Shown piece by piece: positions 1-13,623 of a DNA stretch of 64,000 bases (its first letter is position 1; each line of letters opens with the position of its first letter). A model generated the notes under the pieces. It saw only the letters and a list, made by a program, of their open reading frames with translations, was not told the DNA's origin and searched no databases. A program made the position numbers and the translations under genes. The stretch is from Fonsecaea monophora (Eukaryota; Ascomycota; Eurotiomycetes; Chaetothyriales; Herpotrichiellaceae): assembly GCF_001642475.1 (NCBI RefSeq), contig NW_019173941.1, forward strand, positions 416,179 to 480,178, given 5' to 3'.

Positions 1-12
1 AGCACTATCAAA

Positions 13-670
13 ATGGCTTCAGAAGCGCCTTACGATCCCTATATACCTGCTGGCGGACAAGGCGGCGCACAGCCGGCCAGCAACCAGAGAACAGCTGCCT
101 TGCAAGCGGTACGTGATTGATGGCCCAGATGCCAGGGCATACGAAAGACGATATTGGGGTTGAGTGACGGTCGATCTTGCCGGCTGCAGTGTCGCAGATG
201 GATCTTATGTTGCGAATTCCATCAGCGCACGCTGGCTGAAACCCACCGAGTCGAACGCTGTCAACTGCCATAGATTCATCGTTGAAATGATAGGATCTTA
301 TCCAATCTCGACTCGCCATCCTCATCCTCTGGTTGGGCTGAAAGCTGACATGTTCATCTCACAGCAAATCGATGATACCGTCGGTGTTATGCGTGAGAAT
401 ATCAACAAGGTATCGCAAAGAGGCGAGCGACTGGACTCGCTGCAAGATAAGACCGACAACCTCGCCGTTTCCGCACAGGGCTTCCGCAGAGGGGCAAACC
501 GAGTCCGAAAACAGATGTGGTGGAAGGACATGAAGATGCGCATGTGTTTGATCGTCGGCATCATCGTGCTACTCATTGTCATTATTGTCCCAGCAGGTAT
601 GCCTCTTCCCCTCGCTTCGTATGCATTACGCGAGTGCTAACTTGCTTTTTCAGTGGTCGCCACACGATAA
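13..670 (+). CDS. SNC1: Synaptobrevin/VAMP v-SNARE (Snc1/Snc2 type)
   Basis: Exocytic v-SNARE: sits on secretory vesicles and pairs with plasma-membrane t-SNAREs in fusion. I read three exons, 13-108, 365-596 and 654-670, with GTACGT and GTATGC donors, giving 114 residues, close to the usual fungal Snc length. The N-terminus is a short proline/glycine/glutamine-rich tail. The SNARE coiled coil begins at QIDDTVGVMRENI and carries the central-layer arginine in KVSQRGERLDSLQ. A single C-terminal membrane anchor (MCLIVGIIVLLIVIIVPAVVATR) ends the protein, as expected for a tail-anchored SNARE; it is split by the second intron, which leaves only five codons in the last exon. The start is the ATG at 13, the first in frame with the conserved domain; only 12 bases of upstream sequence are in the window, so an earlier exon cannot be formally excluded. 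Recognition of the family is firm. Confidence 0.93.
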
Positions 671-1821
671 ACGCACAACCCCTTTTTGAACGACACCTGC
701 CTTCTTTTTACTTGGAACATTACGACAGCACAGTCTTCCCAACGTTGGAGGAAACACGTGAAAGCGAGAACAACAGCGAAAGCGAAAGCGTGAACGAGAG
801 CTCTTTCTGAACAGTGCTCGCAAGCAGCGCGCTTATGGCGGGACGATAGGATGGGATGGAGCTACACTTGTTACAATAATGCACACTGGGCTTTTTTCCC
901 CTTGTCAGTTGGGCGTTCAATAAAATGGATTCTGCCATGAGTTCTGCGATTGAATCCCTGCAATGTTTTATCTTGCTGATATCCCGAGGGAAGATTATTC
1001 GTGCAGGCTCACTTATCAGTTTTCCCCAGTACTCGCACAATAGGCAAGGCAACTTCAGAAGCCGTCTAAGGATGATCCCGTCATCTATAAAACACTTCCA
1101 GCGCAATTTCAAAGCCTTCACTGCGTTCTTCGCGAGATACGACTTTTGAGCAAAGAATCTCGACTGGGGTAGGCTCGAGTAAATTTTTCAACGCCTGCAC
1201 AGTTGGAAGAGCACAGTCCAGGTCCGCTAGATAAAGAAACGAGTGCTTGCAAATGACGATCGGCCTCTTCAGGCTAGAATGCCAGTGCCATGCGTTCATC
1301 ATGCAGCAAGGCGGCGAAGAGAATTTTCCAGACAAAAAATTTTTCCCTCAGATGCAGCCGTTCCTCGTAGAGTTGGTCGCAGCGCCGGGCACGCCACCCA
1401 TTAATTCGGAGTAGCGGTGGCCGCACAGGCACGGCTGGCAATGGGTTTCTGGGCTGGCACGGCTGGTGGGCTTCGAAGTTGGGGTTGTGGTTGGTTCTGC
1501 CACTAGGCAAACCTCATGCACAACAATCATCACCCCGCAAAATATTTTGCTATCGAACAGCTGCGAGTGCAAAGAAAATTTTGACCCAAGACGACGCTGC
1601 AGAAGTTTTTTCTTCCCCCAGCTCTGATCTCGGGCATATGGTTCTTTGGCGTTTCTCTCAATAGACCTGCAGTTGGGTTTTCTCTGTCCTTTTCCCGTGT
1701 TTTGATCTCCCCTCTTCCTCGAACTCGACTGTCATATTGCGACAAAGACTTTCTGCGTCACCGACATCGGACATTGAACTCCATAGATCTTATCAGCTGC
1801 CGCATGACCTGAAAGCCCACG
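671..1821. other. Intergenic: SNC1 3' side and ARG5,6 promoter
   Basis: About 1.15 kb between two genes on the same strand. No reading frame here matches a family I know. The part next to 1822 is C/T-rich (around 1676-1740), which is typical of filamentous-fungal promoters and leaders. I see no convincing arginine-attenuator-like upstream reading frame. Confidence 0.5.
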
Positions 1822-4562
1822 ATGTCGGCATTGGGAGCTGCTACTGCGCGAGCAGTCACTCGACGGGCAGCGTCCTCGACCCTTCGTTCTCGAGCTCTCC
1901 GCCTTGCTAGACCTTCATATACCCCTCTCGCTGTACAGCAGACATCTTCCCGACGAACATATTCCTCCCCGTCGGGATCGTATCCCTCGACGAGGTCAAC
2001 GGTGGTACAGTTGCTCAGTAACATTGGCTCCAAGAGGGAGGTTCAACAGTACTTGTCACACTTCAGCTCGGTTTCGTCCCAGCAATTTGCAGTCATCAAG
2101 GTCGGCGGAGCCATCTTGACCGAGCATCTGCAGACTCTGTCTTCCGCCCTTGCATTCCTTAACCATGTCGGGCTCTATCCAGTGGTGGTTCACGGTGCTG
2201 GGCCACAGCTGAACAAGATTCTGGAGGATTCCGGGGTCGAACCACATTTTGAGGACGGAATTCGGGTTACAGATCCCAAGACACTGGGCATCGCACGAGC
2301 GCTGTTTCTCGAGGAGAATTTACGGCTGGTAGAGGAATTGGAGCGTCTAGGTGTTCGAGCCAGACCAATCACCTCTGGGGTTTTTACAGCGGATTATCTT
2401 GACAAGGAGAAATACAACCTCGTGGGCAAGATCAGACGTGTTGATAAGAGACCAATCGAAGCTGCTATCCAGGCAGGATGCCTGCCCATCTTGACGTCCA
2501 TGGCCGAGACATCGGACGGCCAGGTCTTGAACGTGAATGCAGATGTCGCGGCCGGGGAGCTAGCGCGAGCGCTCCAGCCTTTGAAGATTGTCTACCTCTC
2601 CGAGAAGGGTGGGTTGTTCAATGGCGACACGAAGGAGAAGATCTCCGCCATCAACTTGGATGAAGAATATGATCACCTCATGCAACAGTGGTGGGTTCGG
2701 CACGGTACCAGGTTGAAGATCAAGGAGATGAAGGAGCTCCTTATGGATCTGCCTCGCAGCTCGAGCGTTGCCATCATTCACCCAGCTGATTTGCAAAAGG
2801 AGCTGTTCACGGATTCTGGAGCCGGTACTCTGATCCGACGGGGCAACAAAGTTCATGTCAACACCTCTATCGACCAGTTTAAAGACCTCGACAAACTGAA
2901 GGAAGTCCTCATTCGTGATCGGCCCGGACTTGACGCCCCTGCCATTGTGGATCGCTACATCAAGTTCCTCCATACACGAGACTTCAAGGCTTACTTCGAT
3001 GAACCAATGGAGGCGTTTGCCCTTGTCCTGCCACCAAGTGCAGAGACAACATTGGCTCAGCTGGCAACCCTGACCATCACCAGGAATGGCTGGCTTACCA
3101 ACGTAGCAGACAATATCTTCGCCGCCATCAAGAAGGATTTCCCCAAGCTGATGTGGACTGTCAAGGAAGACGATGAGAACTTGACCTGGTTCTTCGACAA
3201 GGCTGATGGTAGTCTCTCCAAAGATGGCGAAGTCCTCTTCTGGTACGGTCTTGAGACCAGCGATGAGGTTAAGGACCTTATGGTCGAATTCACGAAACAC
3301 GGCCGTCAGTTGTTTGGCGATATCAATCTCGAGGCCAAGCTGCACCGTGCAGCCAGAGCGGCATCCAATGTAGCCAACACTACTACTAAAGGGGTGACAC
3401 AGAAGCGGACTTTCTCAACGTCGGCGAATCCATTACGTTCAGCACGACAAGCAAGATATGTCACCAAGCCTGCCCTTTCTATTCGCACATACTCCACAAC
3501 CAATCCGAACCCGCCTCTTGGTTCCAAGAACAGCTCCAACAGCAAGCCTTCGCGGGTAGCCCTTATTGGAGCTCGAGGCTATACCGGAAAAGCTCTTATC
3601 GACCTCCTTAATCGCCATCCCCACATGGATCTGCGTCATGTATCGTCGCGGGAGCTCGCTGGCAGGAAGCTTGAGGGATATGACAGGCGCGAAATCATCT
3701 ACGAAAACCTGACCGTGGAAGACGTTCGACAAATGGAAGAGAATGAAGATGTGGATTGCTGGGTTATGGCCCTGCCCAACGGCGTTTGCAAGCCATTTGT
3801 CGATGCCATCGACCAGGTCGGCAAAAACAGTGTCATTATCGATTTAAGCGCTGACTACAGATTCGATCCGAACTGGACTTATGGTCTACCGGAACTAGTT
3901 GACCGGTCCGCCATTGCAAGGGCTACAAGAATCTCGAACCCAGGCTGCTATGCTACAGCCGCACAATTAGGCATTGCGCCTTTGGTGCCATACTTGGGTG
4001 GTCAACCAACAGTGTTCGGCGTCTCAGGGTATTCAGGTGCAGGCACCAAACCGTCTCCGAAGAACGACGTCAACAATCTCACAGACAATATCATTCCATA
4101 CAGTCTCACGGACCATATCCATGAACGCGAGATCTCCACCCAACTAGGTACATCGGTGGCATTTATACCCCATGTTGCGGTCTGGTTCCAGGGCATCCAT
4201 CATACAATTAACATCCCGCTCAACCAAGAAATGAAGTCTCGCGACATCCGAACACTTTATCAAGACCGCTATGCCGGGGAAAAACTGTTGAAGATTATTG
4301 GTGAAGCGCCCCTTGTGAAGAACATCGCCAAAAAGCACGGTGTGGAAGTTGGCGGGTTTGCAGTCCACAGCAGTGGAAAGAGAGTGGTCGTTTGCGCAAC
4401 AATTGACAACCTTTTGAAAGGAGCAGCAACACAGTGTCTTCGTAAGTCTCAGGTCCCCGGTTGAATCGTGATGCCCCCTACATATACTGACATTCTATCT
4501 GCACAGAAAACATGAATTTGGCTCTGGGGTATGGGGAGTACGAGGGTATTCCCATTGAGTAG
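1822..4562 (+). CDS. ARG5,6: Bifunctional acetylglutamate kinase / N-acetyl-gamma-glutamyl-phosphate reductase
   Basis: Mitochondrial enzyme pair for steps two and three of ornithine/arginine synthesis. Two exons, 1822-4441 and 4507-4562, make 891 residues; the last 18 codons after the small intron restore the conserved tail (NMNLALGYGEYEG). Residues 1-50 are rich in Arg/Ser/Ala without acidic residues, a mitochondrial presequence. The amino-acid kinase domain begins near residue 90 (VIKVGGAIL, then VVHGAGPQLN). It is followed by a vertebrate-NAGS-like acetyltransferase domain (about 380-520), then an Arg/Ser/Thr-rich linker (about 525-570) resembling a second presequence, where family precursors are cleaved into two enzymes. 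The reductase follows: Rossmann motif ALIGARGYTG near 577 and active-site cysteine 709 in NPGCYATA. In known fungi the kinase half is feedback-inhibited by arginine. Complete and unremarkable. Confidence 0.97.
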
Positions 4563-5384
4563 GGAAATGGACCTAGACTAGAATATACGAAGGCGCCGAC
4601 GGCAAGATACAATACCCCAAAAAGCATTCGAATACAAATTCCGGCTTAATCATACAAGTTCCATCCTGTGAGCTATGTCCTTTTTTTGGTCAAAAATGCA
4701 CTCCTCACGTCCGGGGTTGGTTCATTCACATCACAAGAGCAGTATCGGGCAATGGGCCCAATGGATGCTCTCACTTTCGCTGTGTCTTTCCAACCGAGCA
4801 TCTGGTTACAGTCTGTGCGCCTCAAGCATTGTGTGGAGACCAGCACGCAACTGGGAGAATCCGGTAGAAGGAGCCCGAGGAGGTTTGCGGCTAAGGGATC
4901 CAGGCCAGTGTCTGTCTTTGGAGTCGATTCTTGGAAGAGGACGTTGTAATCTTGTGATGAGAAGGAGAGGTTCATGGGTATAATTCAGGTTGGGAGAGAT
5001 GGGAAGGGAACAGTTGAGAAAGGTTTGTCAACATGGCAGGCTTGGAAAAGAACCCCAGTTTGCACATTGTCCTTTGGAACAGGCGATAATACCAGGAACA
5101 TACACAGCGAGACAGGGTCTGGCAGAAATGGCATGCGTGTTCTGGATTCGCGTTCTGAAATCATTCACTTTCCAACTCGCCTCCCAATCTGCAACCCTCT
5201 CCAGATCATGCCTCACCGCACTTGACCATTTGACCAGCTCCTACTTCTGATCTCCCCCTTTGGTTTGCTACCAACCGCAGCCGCAGCCCACGTCCTCTAG
5301 CCGGCCTCTTCGGACTCGTCACGGTTCGAAGGAATTCTCGAGGAAGTTTGTATGCGGCAGGACATTCACCGTTGTTGAGGCGAC
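4563..5384. other. Intergenic between ARG5,6 and REC8
   Basis: About 820 bases. A 100-codon ATG-started frame lies on the minus strand (4975 down to 4673) but has no recognisable domain, so I leave it as unassigned. The remainder would hold the ARG5,6 3' end and the REC8 promoter. Confidence 0.45.
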
Positions 5385-7799
5385 ATGTTCTACAGCCATG
5401 AGAGTGAGTCCTCGTCTTTCTGGTCAGCCGAGCAGTTGAAAGACACAACTCGAGACGAAACGCTGACCACAACCTTTCTGTCCGGTTTGAACAGTCTTGA
5501 CAAATCGTCAGTATGGCGTTGCGACCATCTGGTATGAAACTTCCTACTCCCCGTCTCATCCATCCCCTCGACCGAAGTCTCCCGCTCTGACAGTCCTCAC
5601 ACACTCTCTGAATGTTTGCCACACGCGCTCACTTCTTCACCAGGCTCGTGGCAACACTTGGCTCGAAGTCCAACCTGAAAAAGGTATCTCGTCGCGCGAT
5701 CCTTGACGTCGACCTTCAGAAGGCATGCAAGACCATCACGGAGCCCGAGGTGCCCCTGGCGCTGAGGTTACAAGGCAGTCTGCTGTTTGGAGTCTCTCGC
5801 GTATTTCAGCGACAATGCGATTACGTATTGACAGACGCCACGAGTTTGAGAGACAAGATGAGGGACACGGTCCATGTCTTGAAAGAGATGGAGCTGGACC
5901 CGGATGTTGGAAAGACGCGGTCAGTCGACAAATGCTTCCTTCATCCTTATGAGACTCATTTTTATCACAAGGCCGGAACAACTTAACCTCCCAGAAGACC
6001 CATATTTCAATCCAGATCTTGACATCCACTTCGATCTCTCCGCATTTGGATTCGCCTCAGAAGACTCCAGCCCCTCCATTGGCGCCTCGTCTTTTTTCAC
6101 ACTTCCTTCAAGCCAGACCAGCGACTCTCTCCACGATGAGACAGACGAATTTGAGATTGAGATGCCTTCCTTCGATACGCCTGCTGGAGCCAGTGGCGGC
6201 CTCGATGTGTTCATCCATGGAGAGACAAGCTCTGTCATGCAGACTGGCAGCAGGGCCGATCCTTATTCGGTCTTTGAAGAAGAACCTGCCATCATGCATG
6301 AACCACTCTTTGACGTTGATGAGGATGGCTTTCTCCAGCCCGTTGTCCCGGAGAGTCTTTTGGGCCTCGAGCGACCAACCGATGCTGGGCAACAACGGCA
6401 AATCGACCTCATGCCTGGTGACTGGGATGGTAGCGTACATCCGCCAAGCGCAAGAGATGATGAGCTATTACCAAACTTCGACGAAATGGATGTTGTTGGA
6501 CACGATGAACCAGCCCTCTTACCACCAGCTCCTCAAATCCCTCTGACCCCGGAGCTTGAAGACGAAGGATTCCGCCAAGGGACACAAGCAACCTCCTCCG
6601 TCCAAACGTTCGAGGAAAGCTCAGAGACAGCAGAGGCACCCGAGCGTCGCGGACGCAGTGTGAAGGCAATCCGACCAGATCGACAGACAGAATTGAGTAA
6701 TCGAGATCTCAACGAGTGGAACCAGAATTACCTTGCCAACATGGCAGCTGCTTCTCGTACCAGACAGAGTCAAATAGCCTGCTTCGAGGCCAAGAAGAAC
6801 GCCAAATTCTGGATCCTACAGCAAGGATTGGGGAATGTTGCCTCTTGTTTCGGGGATGACAGAGTCCCACACCCTTTCACCGTCTTCAGTGGTCAGTCGC
6901 TGTGGGACATGTTGAGCGGCGAACTGGGACACGGAAAGAAAAGATCACGAAGTAGTTCCCTTGACGAGGATGAACGAGAGGACGACAGGCGAGTAAGAGC
7001 CAGGACAGTATCCGAAGGTGAAATCGCTCGCGGAGATGACATGGGATTCCCATATACCGATGACAACGGGTTGATATTGCCAGGCGAGGACTTCCGTTTT
7101 GAAGCTGAGGTTGGTCGCCAGGGCCCTCCATCCTTACTTGACCAATCGTCCGGCATGCCATGGAATATCTCTGGATCTCGTCACAGCTCGGCACAGCCTT
7201 TGGGGAGCGGCTTTATCTCGAGATTGGGCTCAAGCATCGGTAGTCTCCATGGCGGCATAGAGCTAGGACCACCTTCTGCTATAAGTAGACGAGGATTGCG
7301 TCTGACTTCTGCGAGTCCACTTCTCGGGAGAGGGATAGCTTCGCTGTCCAGACATAGCAGTCGGGAACCTCTCGACACGTCACGAGTCACGAGCGATGAG
7401 GACGTCTTCGCAGATCTAGACGCGCAGCTGGGTGCCGACATTGATCTGGATTTCGAACTCTACGGACCTTCCGTGACTGTCGACACACAAACGGCTGCAC
7501 AGTCTCAATGGGTGGCTGCAACTCTGGAGAATGAAGCATACAATTTCCTTACCTTTGTCAACACGAAAGTCCAAGAGAAGGCAGAACAGCAAGATGGTAC
7601 TGGAGAGGGAAGAAATGCAGGACAAGAGATGACGATCACATTAGACGAGCTCCTCCCACCAACCCAGAACTCGCAGATCGTGGGTGCCCAAGCTCTACTT
7701 CACGTTCTTGCGTTGACCACGAAGGGTTTGCTAAAGGTCTACCAGGCCGATGGGTTTGGTGCTATTGAAATCTCGGTCACAACGGTTGAAATGAGCTGA
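5385..7799 (+). CDS. REC8: Meiotic cohesin alpha-kleisin Rec8
   Basis: Kleisin subunit that closes the meiotic cohesin ring and is cleaved by separase. I assemble four exons: 5385-5403 (only six and a third codons), 5495-5531, 5644-5919 and 5972-7799, giving 719 residues. The first three exons join to MFYSHEILTNRQYGVATIWL, the Rad21/Rec8 N-terminal domain that binds Smc3; it continues to about residue 115 and ends in a KTRPEQLNLPEDPYF segment. I favour Rec8 over mitotic Rad21/Scc1 because the start reads FYSHEILTNRQYGVATIW rather than the Rad21-like FYSETLL. The middle is long, acidic and serine-rich, as in kleisins, and would hold separase sites. The last 60 residues (LPPTQNSQIVGAQALLHVLALTTKGLLKV) form the winged helix that binds the Smc1 head. 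Two tiny leading exons mean automatic models may miss the true start. Confidence 0.9.
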
Positions 7800-9409
7800 G
7801 CGGGTTGGTCAAGGTGACGGTTGAACGCCTGATTCTGAAAATTGGGGATGTGGTCAAATTGTCCGAGCCCTACGCTGTGACATGTGGTATGTGCGTTGAA
7901 CCTTGTGTGAGTACACGGAAAGAGTAGGATTCGACTATCGGCTGATATGCGACTGAAAATGGTGACAGTGGCTACTAATACTCCAAGACCTGCGAGATGA
8001 TTCAGCTGGGGAGCTTCATGTCAGGATGTTCTGTAACCGGAAAGTCGTGGCCCGGGTCAAGGGGTGATGGTGCTCTCGCTAAATGGGGGATTTCTGAAGC
8101 CAGCAAGGATCGAGCACCAAACCATCGCCGTTTGATCGTCTAATAAAATCTCAAGAAAGGGTACGAGGTGTGGCGCAGGCGGCAGACCTCTAGCATCTTG
8201 ATTTTCAAGCCACAGTGCTGTCCAATCAAGCCAGTGTAGTTCTGCGACAAATCTTGTTTCAAAGTAGAGTTCGATGATCCAGAGTTTGTGTGGCCGTATG
8301 CTGGGTAGGCAAAGGGACGAGAATACTCGTATACTAGGTACGCAAAGCCCAATAGCGGTTGATGATTGATTTCCACGCATTTTGCTTGCACAGCCCACCA
8401 CCCTACCATCTTCGGGAGCAATGGGAGCCAGCTTTTTCTAGGATCTCCCATGGCCCAGCAGTCTGGGCCGCGTCTCGTCAACGTGGAGATCGGTGGCTTC
8501 ATAGCCCGCAAGCCCGTTCGAGAGGCTTCCCTTAGCGGGCGATCGTCGGGAGGTCGGTCGTCAAAGAGGTCTGGTTGCGGCGAATCATGGGCTTGTGCCT
8601 GGCATGAAAGGTTGGGGTTCGCTCTTTGTCCTGCGTGCCTGGTCAGGTTCCGACTTTGTCAAGGTCAATCAATTGTTGCGAGTTAAATCGGTCTAACGGG
8701 GATTCCACACCTGGGGATTGCAACAAACAGATAGTGGCTGAAGATTGGATCCCACGGCAAGTAAAAAAAGTCCATAATATTACGTTGGATTTTCCTTGGG
8801 GTTTTATGGGCTGCGCTCACGAGTATTCGTCACCCCCCCTCATTCCCTCATTCTCCCCCTTAAGCTAAAAGGCAGAAGCACCAGAAGCCTTAGCCGAGCC
8901 CGGGTGATCGCGTCCCGATCCCCTGTGAAGCCCTGGTGGCGCCTCCGGAACTTTTAAACAAATCTGTGCCGTTCAGCAGTAGTCTGGGCCAAAACAGCCC
9001 AGAAGAGGCCAATGTGAACTAGCTAGAGCGGCGTCCATCCGCAACAAACAACCCGACCTTTTTACTTGCAACTCACTCGACCATACACATATCTGCACCG
9101 CTCGCTCCCTTGGTCGCTATCGGTGTAGTTGCTGCGTCCCTCCCCTCGGTCGCGCTCAATCTGCTTGCACTGGCTGTTCGTCACCTCTTGTCGCTTGGCT
9201 GCGGCTGAAGATTTGGTCGGCGTTTCTCGCGGCCACATTGATTTGATAACAGCCCGATGCGGACTTGAAATCCAGCCTGAACATTAATTACACCTCTTTC
9301 CCGCGGCACTTCGTCGTCAACAACCAGGTATTGTCTGTCGATGCGGGTTTTGTGGGAAGCAGGTTTTCTCTAGGCGGACTGAGACAAGGTCTGGTGCTTG
9401 TCCGTCACG
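7800..9409. other. Intergenic with long promoter/leader of the CHS4 homolog
   Basis: About 1.6 kb without a recognisable gene. The stretch 9040-9250 is pyrimidine-rich with repeated CTCGC/CTTGC blocks, consistent with a long promoter or leader for the gene starting at 9410. Open frames on the minus strand around 8060-8510 lack an ATG at their start and resemble nothing known. Confidence 0.45.
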
Positions 9410-12400
9410 ATGATGACCGGCAACCAATACGGCCAGCAATGGCAACAAAACCCAGCTCCCTCGTACCAATACGACAGTGGAAATAATCAGAGACAATGGC
9501 AAGAGAACGGGAGAGGTCAGGGTCCCTACAATCAGGACAACCAACGCTACAATGACTATCCAAAGAGTCGGAATGGTTATGGGCCAGGCCAGGCGCCGGC
9601 CCCGGCTGCTTATGATCGCAACGCGCAGTGGGAAGGTCAAAATCAATATCCCCAGCCAAACGGCCATGAGGCACGCTACGTTGAAAGTGGCGATGGGTAT
9701 TCGCAACCCCCTCGGCCAGGCCAATTCGATCAAGGTGCCCCTGCTCCGAGGCAATATTCATATGACGAACGCTATCGCACCAATGGGTCAGGCAGAGTAC
9801 CACCAGATCACGGCCATTCCAATGCACAGAGACCACCGAGGAACCAGTGGGCAGAGCCTTCCACGCCTCCCAGGAGACTCAGGCGTAAGAATTAAGTGGT
9901 ATTGTTCGATCGACGTTGAACGCTGACGCTTTGTAGCCCGCGACCGCATTTTGACTGAACCCACGTCCCCTAAGAACTTGTCCTGGGATAATCCATTCGG
10001 CGCTTTCCCTCCTAAAAAGAGACCAGGAGACAGGATGAGGCACGAGAGACACGGCAGTCTGGACAACGCCATGGCCAGTCTCGACATGAACGAACGCCGT
10101 CCTAGTGGAGGTTATGAAGCAAGACCTCATACCTCCAACAGCCCGAGAAAAGAAGCGCCTCGTCCCAGGACCTCGCATGACCGCCATGACCGTCCCCCCG
10201 ATATGGTGCCTCCGCCGCTTCCGCAACAAACGTATCCAATGCCGCCTGGTCGAAACTCTCCGGAGATGAAATATCAACAGCCACCGGCCCCCAGACAGCA
10301 GGGCGGGATGAACAGTCCGAGAATGCGGCCAGCAGGCCCTCCGCGTGGTCACCCACCGCCAGGGAATAGAAGCGGACCTCGTCCTGGCCCCCCCAGTGGA
10401 ATGGAAGAGTTCAGTCCGCCGGCAAACTACAACGCTCCACGCAACCATCCGCCTCCAGATCGTCGGGCAAATAACTACATTTTCGATGAGGGCTACTCAT
10501 CAGACTTCATCCCTCAGTCAAGAGCACACGTTTCACCCATAGACCGTGTTCCTCAGGGATATGGACCGGGACCTGCACCTCAAGAGGACCTTCGTACGGA
10601 CCCATACCGAGGGTTTCCTCCTAACGGCCACGGGCAAGTCAGCCAGTTGAGAGACAGTCAAATCCCAAATTTTGATGCCATTCCGACTGGGGTGAATGAG
10701 AAAACGGAAGACAATATCATTGCAAATCAACAAACTGGTTTCGATCGCAACGTCTACCAGAAACCGACTTATCCTGTGCCAGGGTCGTTTCCAGGTCAGA
10801 TTGATACCAAACAGTCTATTTCCCCTCCTAATCAGACCACATCTCCTTTGGCTGAGTTCTCGTTTGACTTGCCTGGCTCCTCTCAACCTGCGACAGCTGG
10901 CAGAAACGATAATCCTGCACAGGCCGCTTCCTATCGAGGAGTTTACGGCGGACAGGAGACTTTCGGCGCGGGAGGACCTGCAAGGGGTGCATACGGGGAC
11001 ATGCAGCCTCAAGATGCGTCTAGCTCACAATATCCGCCACCTCGTACTGCCAGTCGGAATGGGATCAAGCCGAGTATGGACAACGACGCCTCGAGACCTC
11101 CACTACCAAACAATGGCCAGCCCTATCGATCGTTTAGCCAGGATCAGTATCCCGTCCGACCACATACAAGCAATGCGCAACGACCACCGCAACAAAGTTA
11201 CGAGATGATGAACCCATATGATCAGGATTATGCCCAAAAGAACCGAGCTCCTTCGGCACCAACTGTAGCGGCAGGGTCCCTGACATCTGAGCAAGGCTAT
11301 GCTCACCCAGGACAGGCCCAACAGTATCAACAACCGTATGGACCAGGCCCACTAGTGCGCAGAGCGACCCAGGACAACCTCATTAACGGCCCTGCTAAGC
11401 CCAACGCTTCGAACTCTGCACATCCCGTACCCGTCAGGCACTATCCGACTCCAAATGCGGAGTTTAACCCGGATGCGTTGCCAGCTCACCCTACTCCAGT
11501 GAGGCCAGGACTCAAAGACAGCAACGGCTACTCATCGGGTCAGACACCACCGGCTCAGCCGAACCAACAGGGATCGGCCTCAGGGCCTTCGTCATCTGTC
11601 ACTGTTCAGGAGCTGAATAGCCTCCGCGAGATGTATCTCCGGAGTCCCAGCGACCATGCTCTCGGGTTGAAGCTTGCAAAGAAGATGGTGGAGGCGGCTA
11701 GGGTGCTTGCAGATGAGAACGGGACAGCCGACCAGAAGACCACACAGAAGAACCGCGAAAAGTACATCTTCGACGCACATAAACTGATCAAGAAACTGGT
11801 GGGAGCTAACTACCCAGACGCAATGTTCTATCTGGCCGATTGTTACGGACAAGGAATGCTGGGACTTGCTGTGGACGCGAAAGAGGCCTTTTCTCTCTAC
11901 CAGTCGGCCGCCAAGCTCAATCATCCCCAGAGTGCATATCGAGTGGCTGTGTGCTGTGAACTGGGGACCGAAGAAGGTGGAGGGACCCGACGTGATCCTT
12001 TGAAAGCGATGCAATGGTATAAAAGAGCAGCAACACTCGGAGACACGCCTGCCATGTACAAGATGGGAATGATATTGTTGAAGGGTTTGCTTTCGCAACA
12101 GAAGAATCCACGTGAAGCAGTGTCGTGGCTGAAGAGAGCTGCCGAACGGGCGGATAAGGATAATCCTCACGCGTTACATGAATTGGGCCTCCTTTACGAA
12201 TCGGCCTCGTCCACGGACCATATCGTGCGCGACGAGAAATACGCCTTTCAGCTGTTCCAGCAAGCTGCCGACCTGGGCTACAAATACTCGCAGTTCCGGC
12301 TTGGGTCGGCGTATGAGTATGGGTTGCTCGGTTGCCCGATCGATGCTCGTCAAAGCATTTCATGGTACACTCGAGCGGCGGCTCAAGGAGAGCATCAGTC

Positions 12401-12783
12401 AGAACTGGCGCTGAGTGGTTGGTACTTGACAGGGTCAGAACCGCTGCTTACACAAAGCGACATGGAGGCATTCTTGTGGGCACGGAAAGCCGCGAGTTCG
12501 GGCCTTGCCAAGGCAGAGTATGCAATGGGCTACTTCAGCGAGGTCGGCATTGGCACGGCAGTGGACATCGAAGAAGCCAAACGTTGGTACTATCGAGCAG
12601 CAGGTGAGTAGATACCTTCCGACCTCGAAGACATTGAGAACTAATTGGTATACAGCACAAAACTTCACCAAGGCACGAGAACGACTCGAGGTCCTTAAGA
12701 GAGGTGGTCCGAAGCACCAAAAGACACGGATGTCGCGATCGAATGTCAACAAGCAGACTGATGGAGAGTGTGTGGTCATGTAG
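9410..12783 (+). CDS. CHS4: Chitin synthase activator, Sel1-repeat protein (Chs4/Skt5 family), prenylated
   Basis: Skt5/Chs4 proteins recruit and activate class IV chitin synthase at septa and growing tips. Three exons, 9410-9884, 9937-12603 and 12656-12783, encode 1089 residues. Roughly the first 720 residues are a disordered arm rich in Pro, Gln, Gly, Asn and Tyr. The conserved block starts at LREMYLRSPSDHALGLKLAKK, and Sel1 tandem repeats run from about 780 to 1050 (recurring ALGxxYExGxG and AxxWYxRAA units). The third exon is short but matters: it ends in CVVM, a CaaX box, and yeast Skt5 is likewise farnesylated at a CaaX tail. Missing the last intron would lose this tail. Two adjacent ATGs (9410, 9413) compete as start; I chose the first. 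The N-terminal arm is longer than in yeast, common in filamentous fungi. Confidence 0.93.
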
Positions 12784-13623
12784 GGGGAAGAAGAAAAAAT
12801 CGTGACAAACACTTGACTTTTGGGACTGGGTTTTCCCCAATTCTATCTCTCGCCCTTTGTTGTCCGGACTTGGGTCGTTGATGGCCATTACAATCCATTC
12901 CGTCCACGCTCGCCTGGTAAGCAAGATGAATTCGGAACCCAGCTCCAGGTAGAAGTCTGTGCTCAAGGGGAACAAAATACCACGAGGGACGAGGGGGGGA
13001 AAGACTGGACAAGAGAGAAACAGAGTGTGAGAGAGAGGAAGAAGACGACATCTGGAGCCAAAAAAACAAAAAAAAAACAAAAAACAGAATCAATCCCCAG
13101 TCAATCAATGTGGGTATGTGGTATGTCAAACCGTCAAAACGTCAAAAAATGTCCAGAGATATTAGCTCAATGCAACGTCCCCAATGCCCGAATTCGGGGA
13201 ACGACGACGACAAAGGAAATGTTGTTTTTCTTTGGTATGTGTGTGTGATTGATCTGTGTGTGGTATCGACCCCTCGGAACGTTTCTATGTATGTTATGGA
13301 AAAGAGAACAAGCTGCTTAATTTCAATAACAGACGGATTTGCCTTGTATATCTTGTATAACTACTTGACCTACATATCTTAGCTACCTATGGTGTGTCCG
13401 GTGCGTCTGTCTACCTACTAGGGTATTGGCTAGGGTACCTCTGTACCTATTATAGATAGGGTATTATTGTGATTGAATTGATCAGACGGAGAAGATTCAG
13501 ATGGACATCCCCCCTTTTTTTTATACGTCAATGCTAGGTAAGGAGTTTAGATCCGGACTTCATCCACCCTGGCAAGCCTCTTCCTTGGACGTAGAGACAC
13601 GCTGCATCCGATCTCTGGGGATC
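12784..13623. other. Convergent 3' region
   Basis: About 840 bases between two genes that point at each other. It contains A-rich runs (around 13060-13085), TG-rich stretches (around 13235-13265) and AT-rich sequence with TACCTA motifs (around 13370-13460), typical of fungal 3' regions. No gene seen. Confidence 0.5.

Noticed and set aside
4673..4975. 100-codon ATG frame on the minus strand between ARG5,6 and REC8
   Set aside because: No recognisable motif or composition; could be chance. Not called as a gene.
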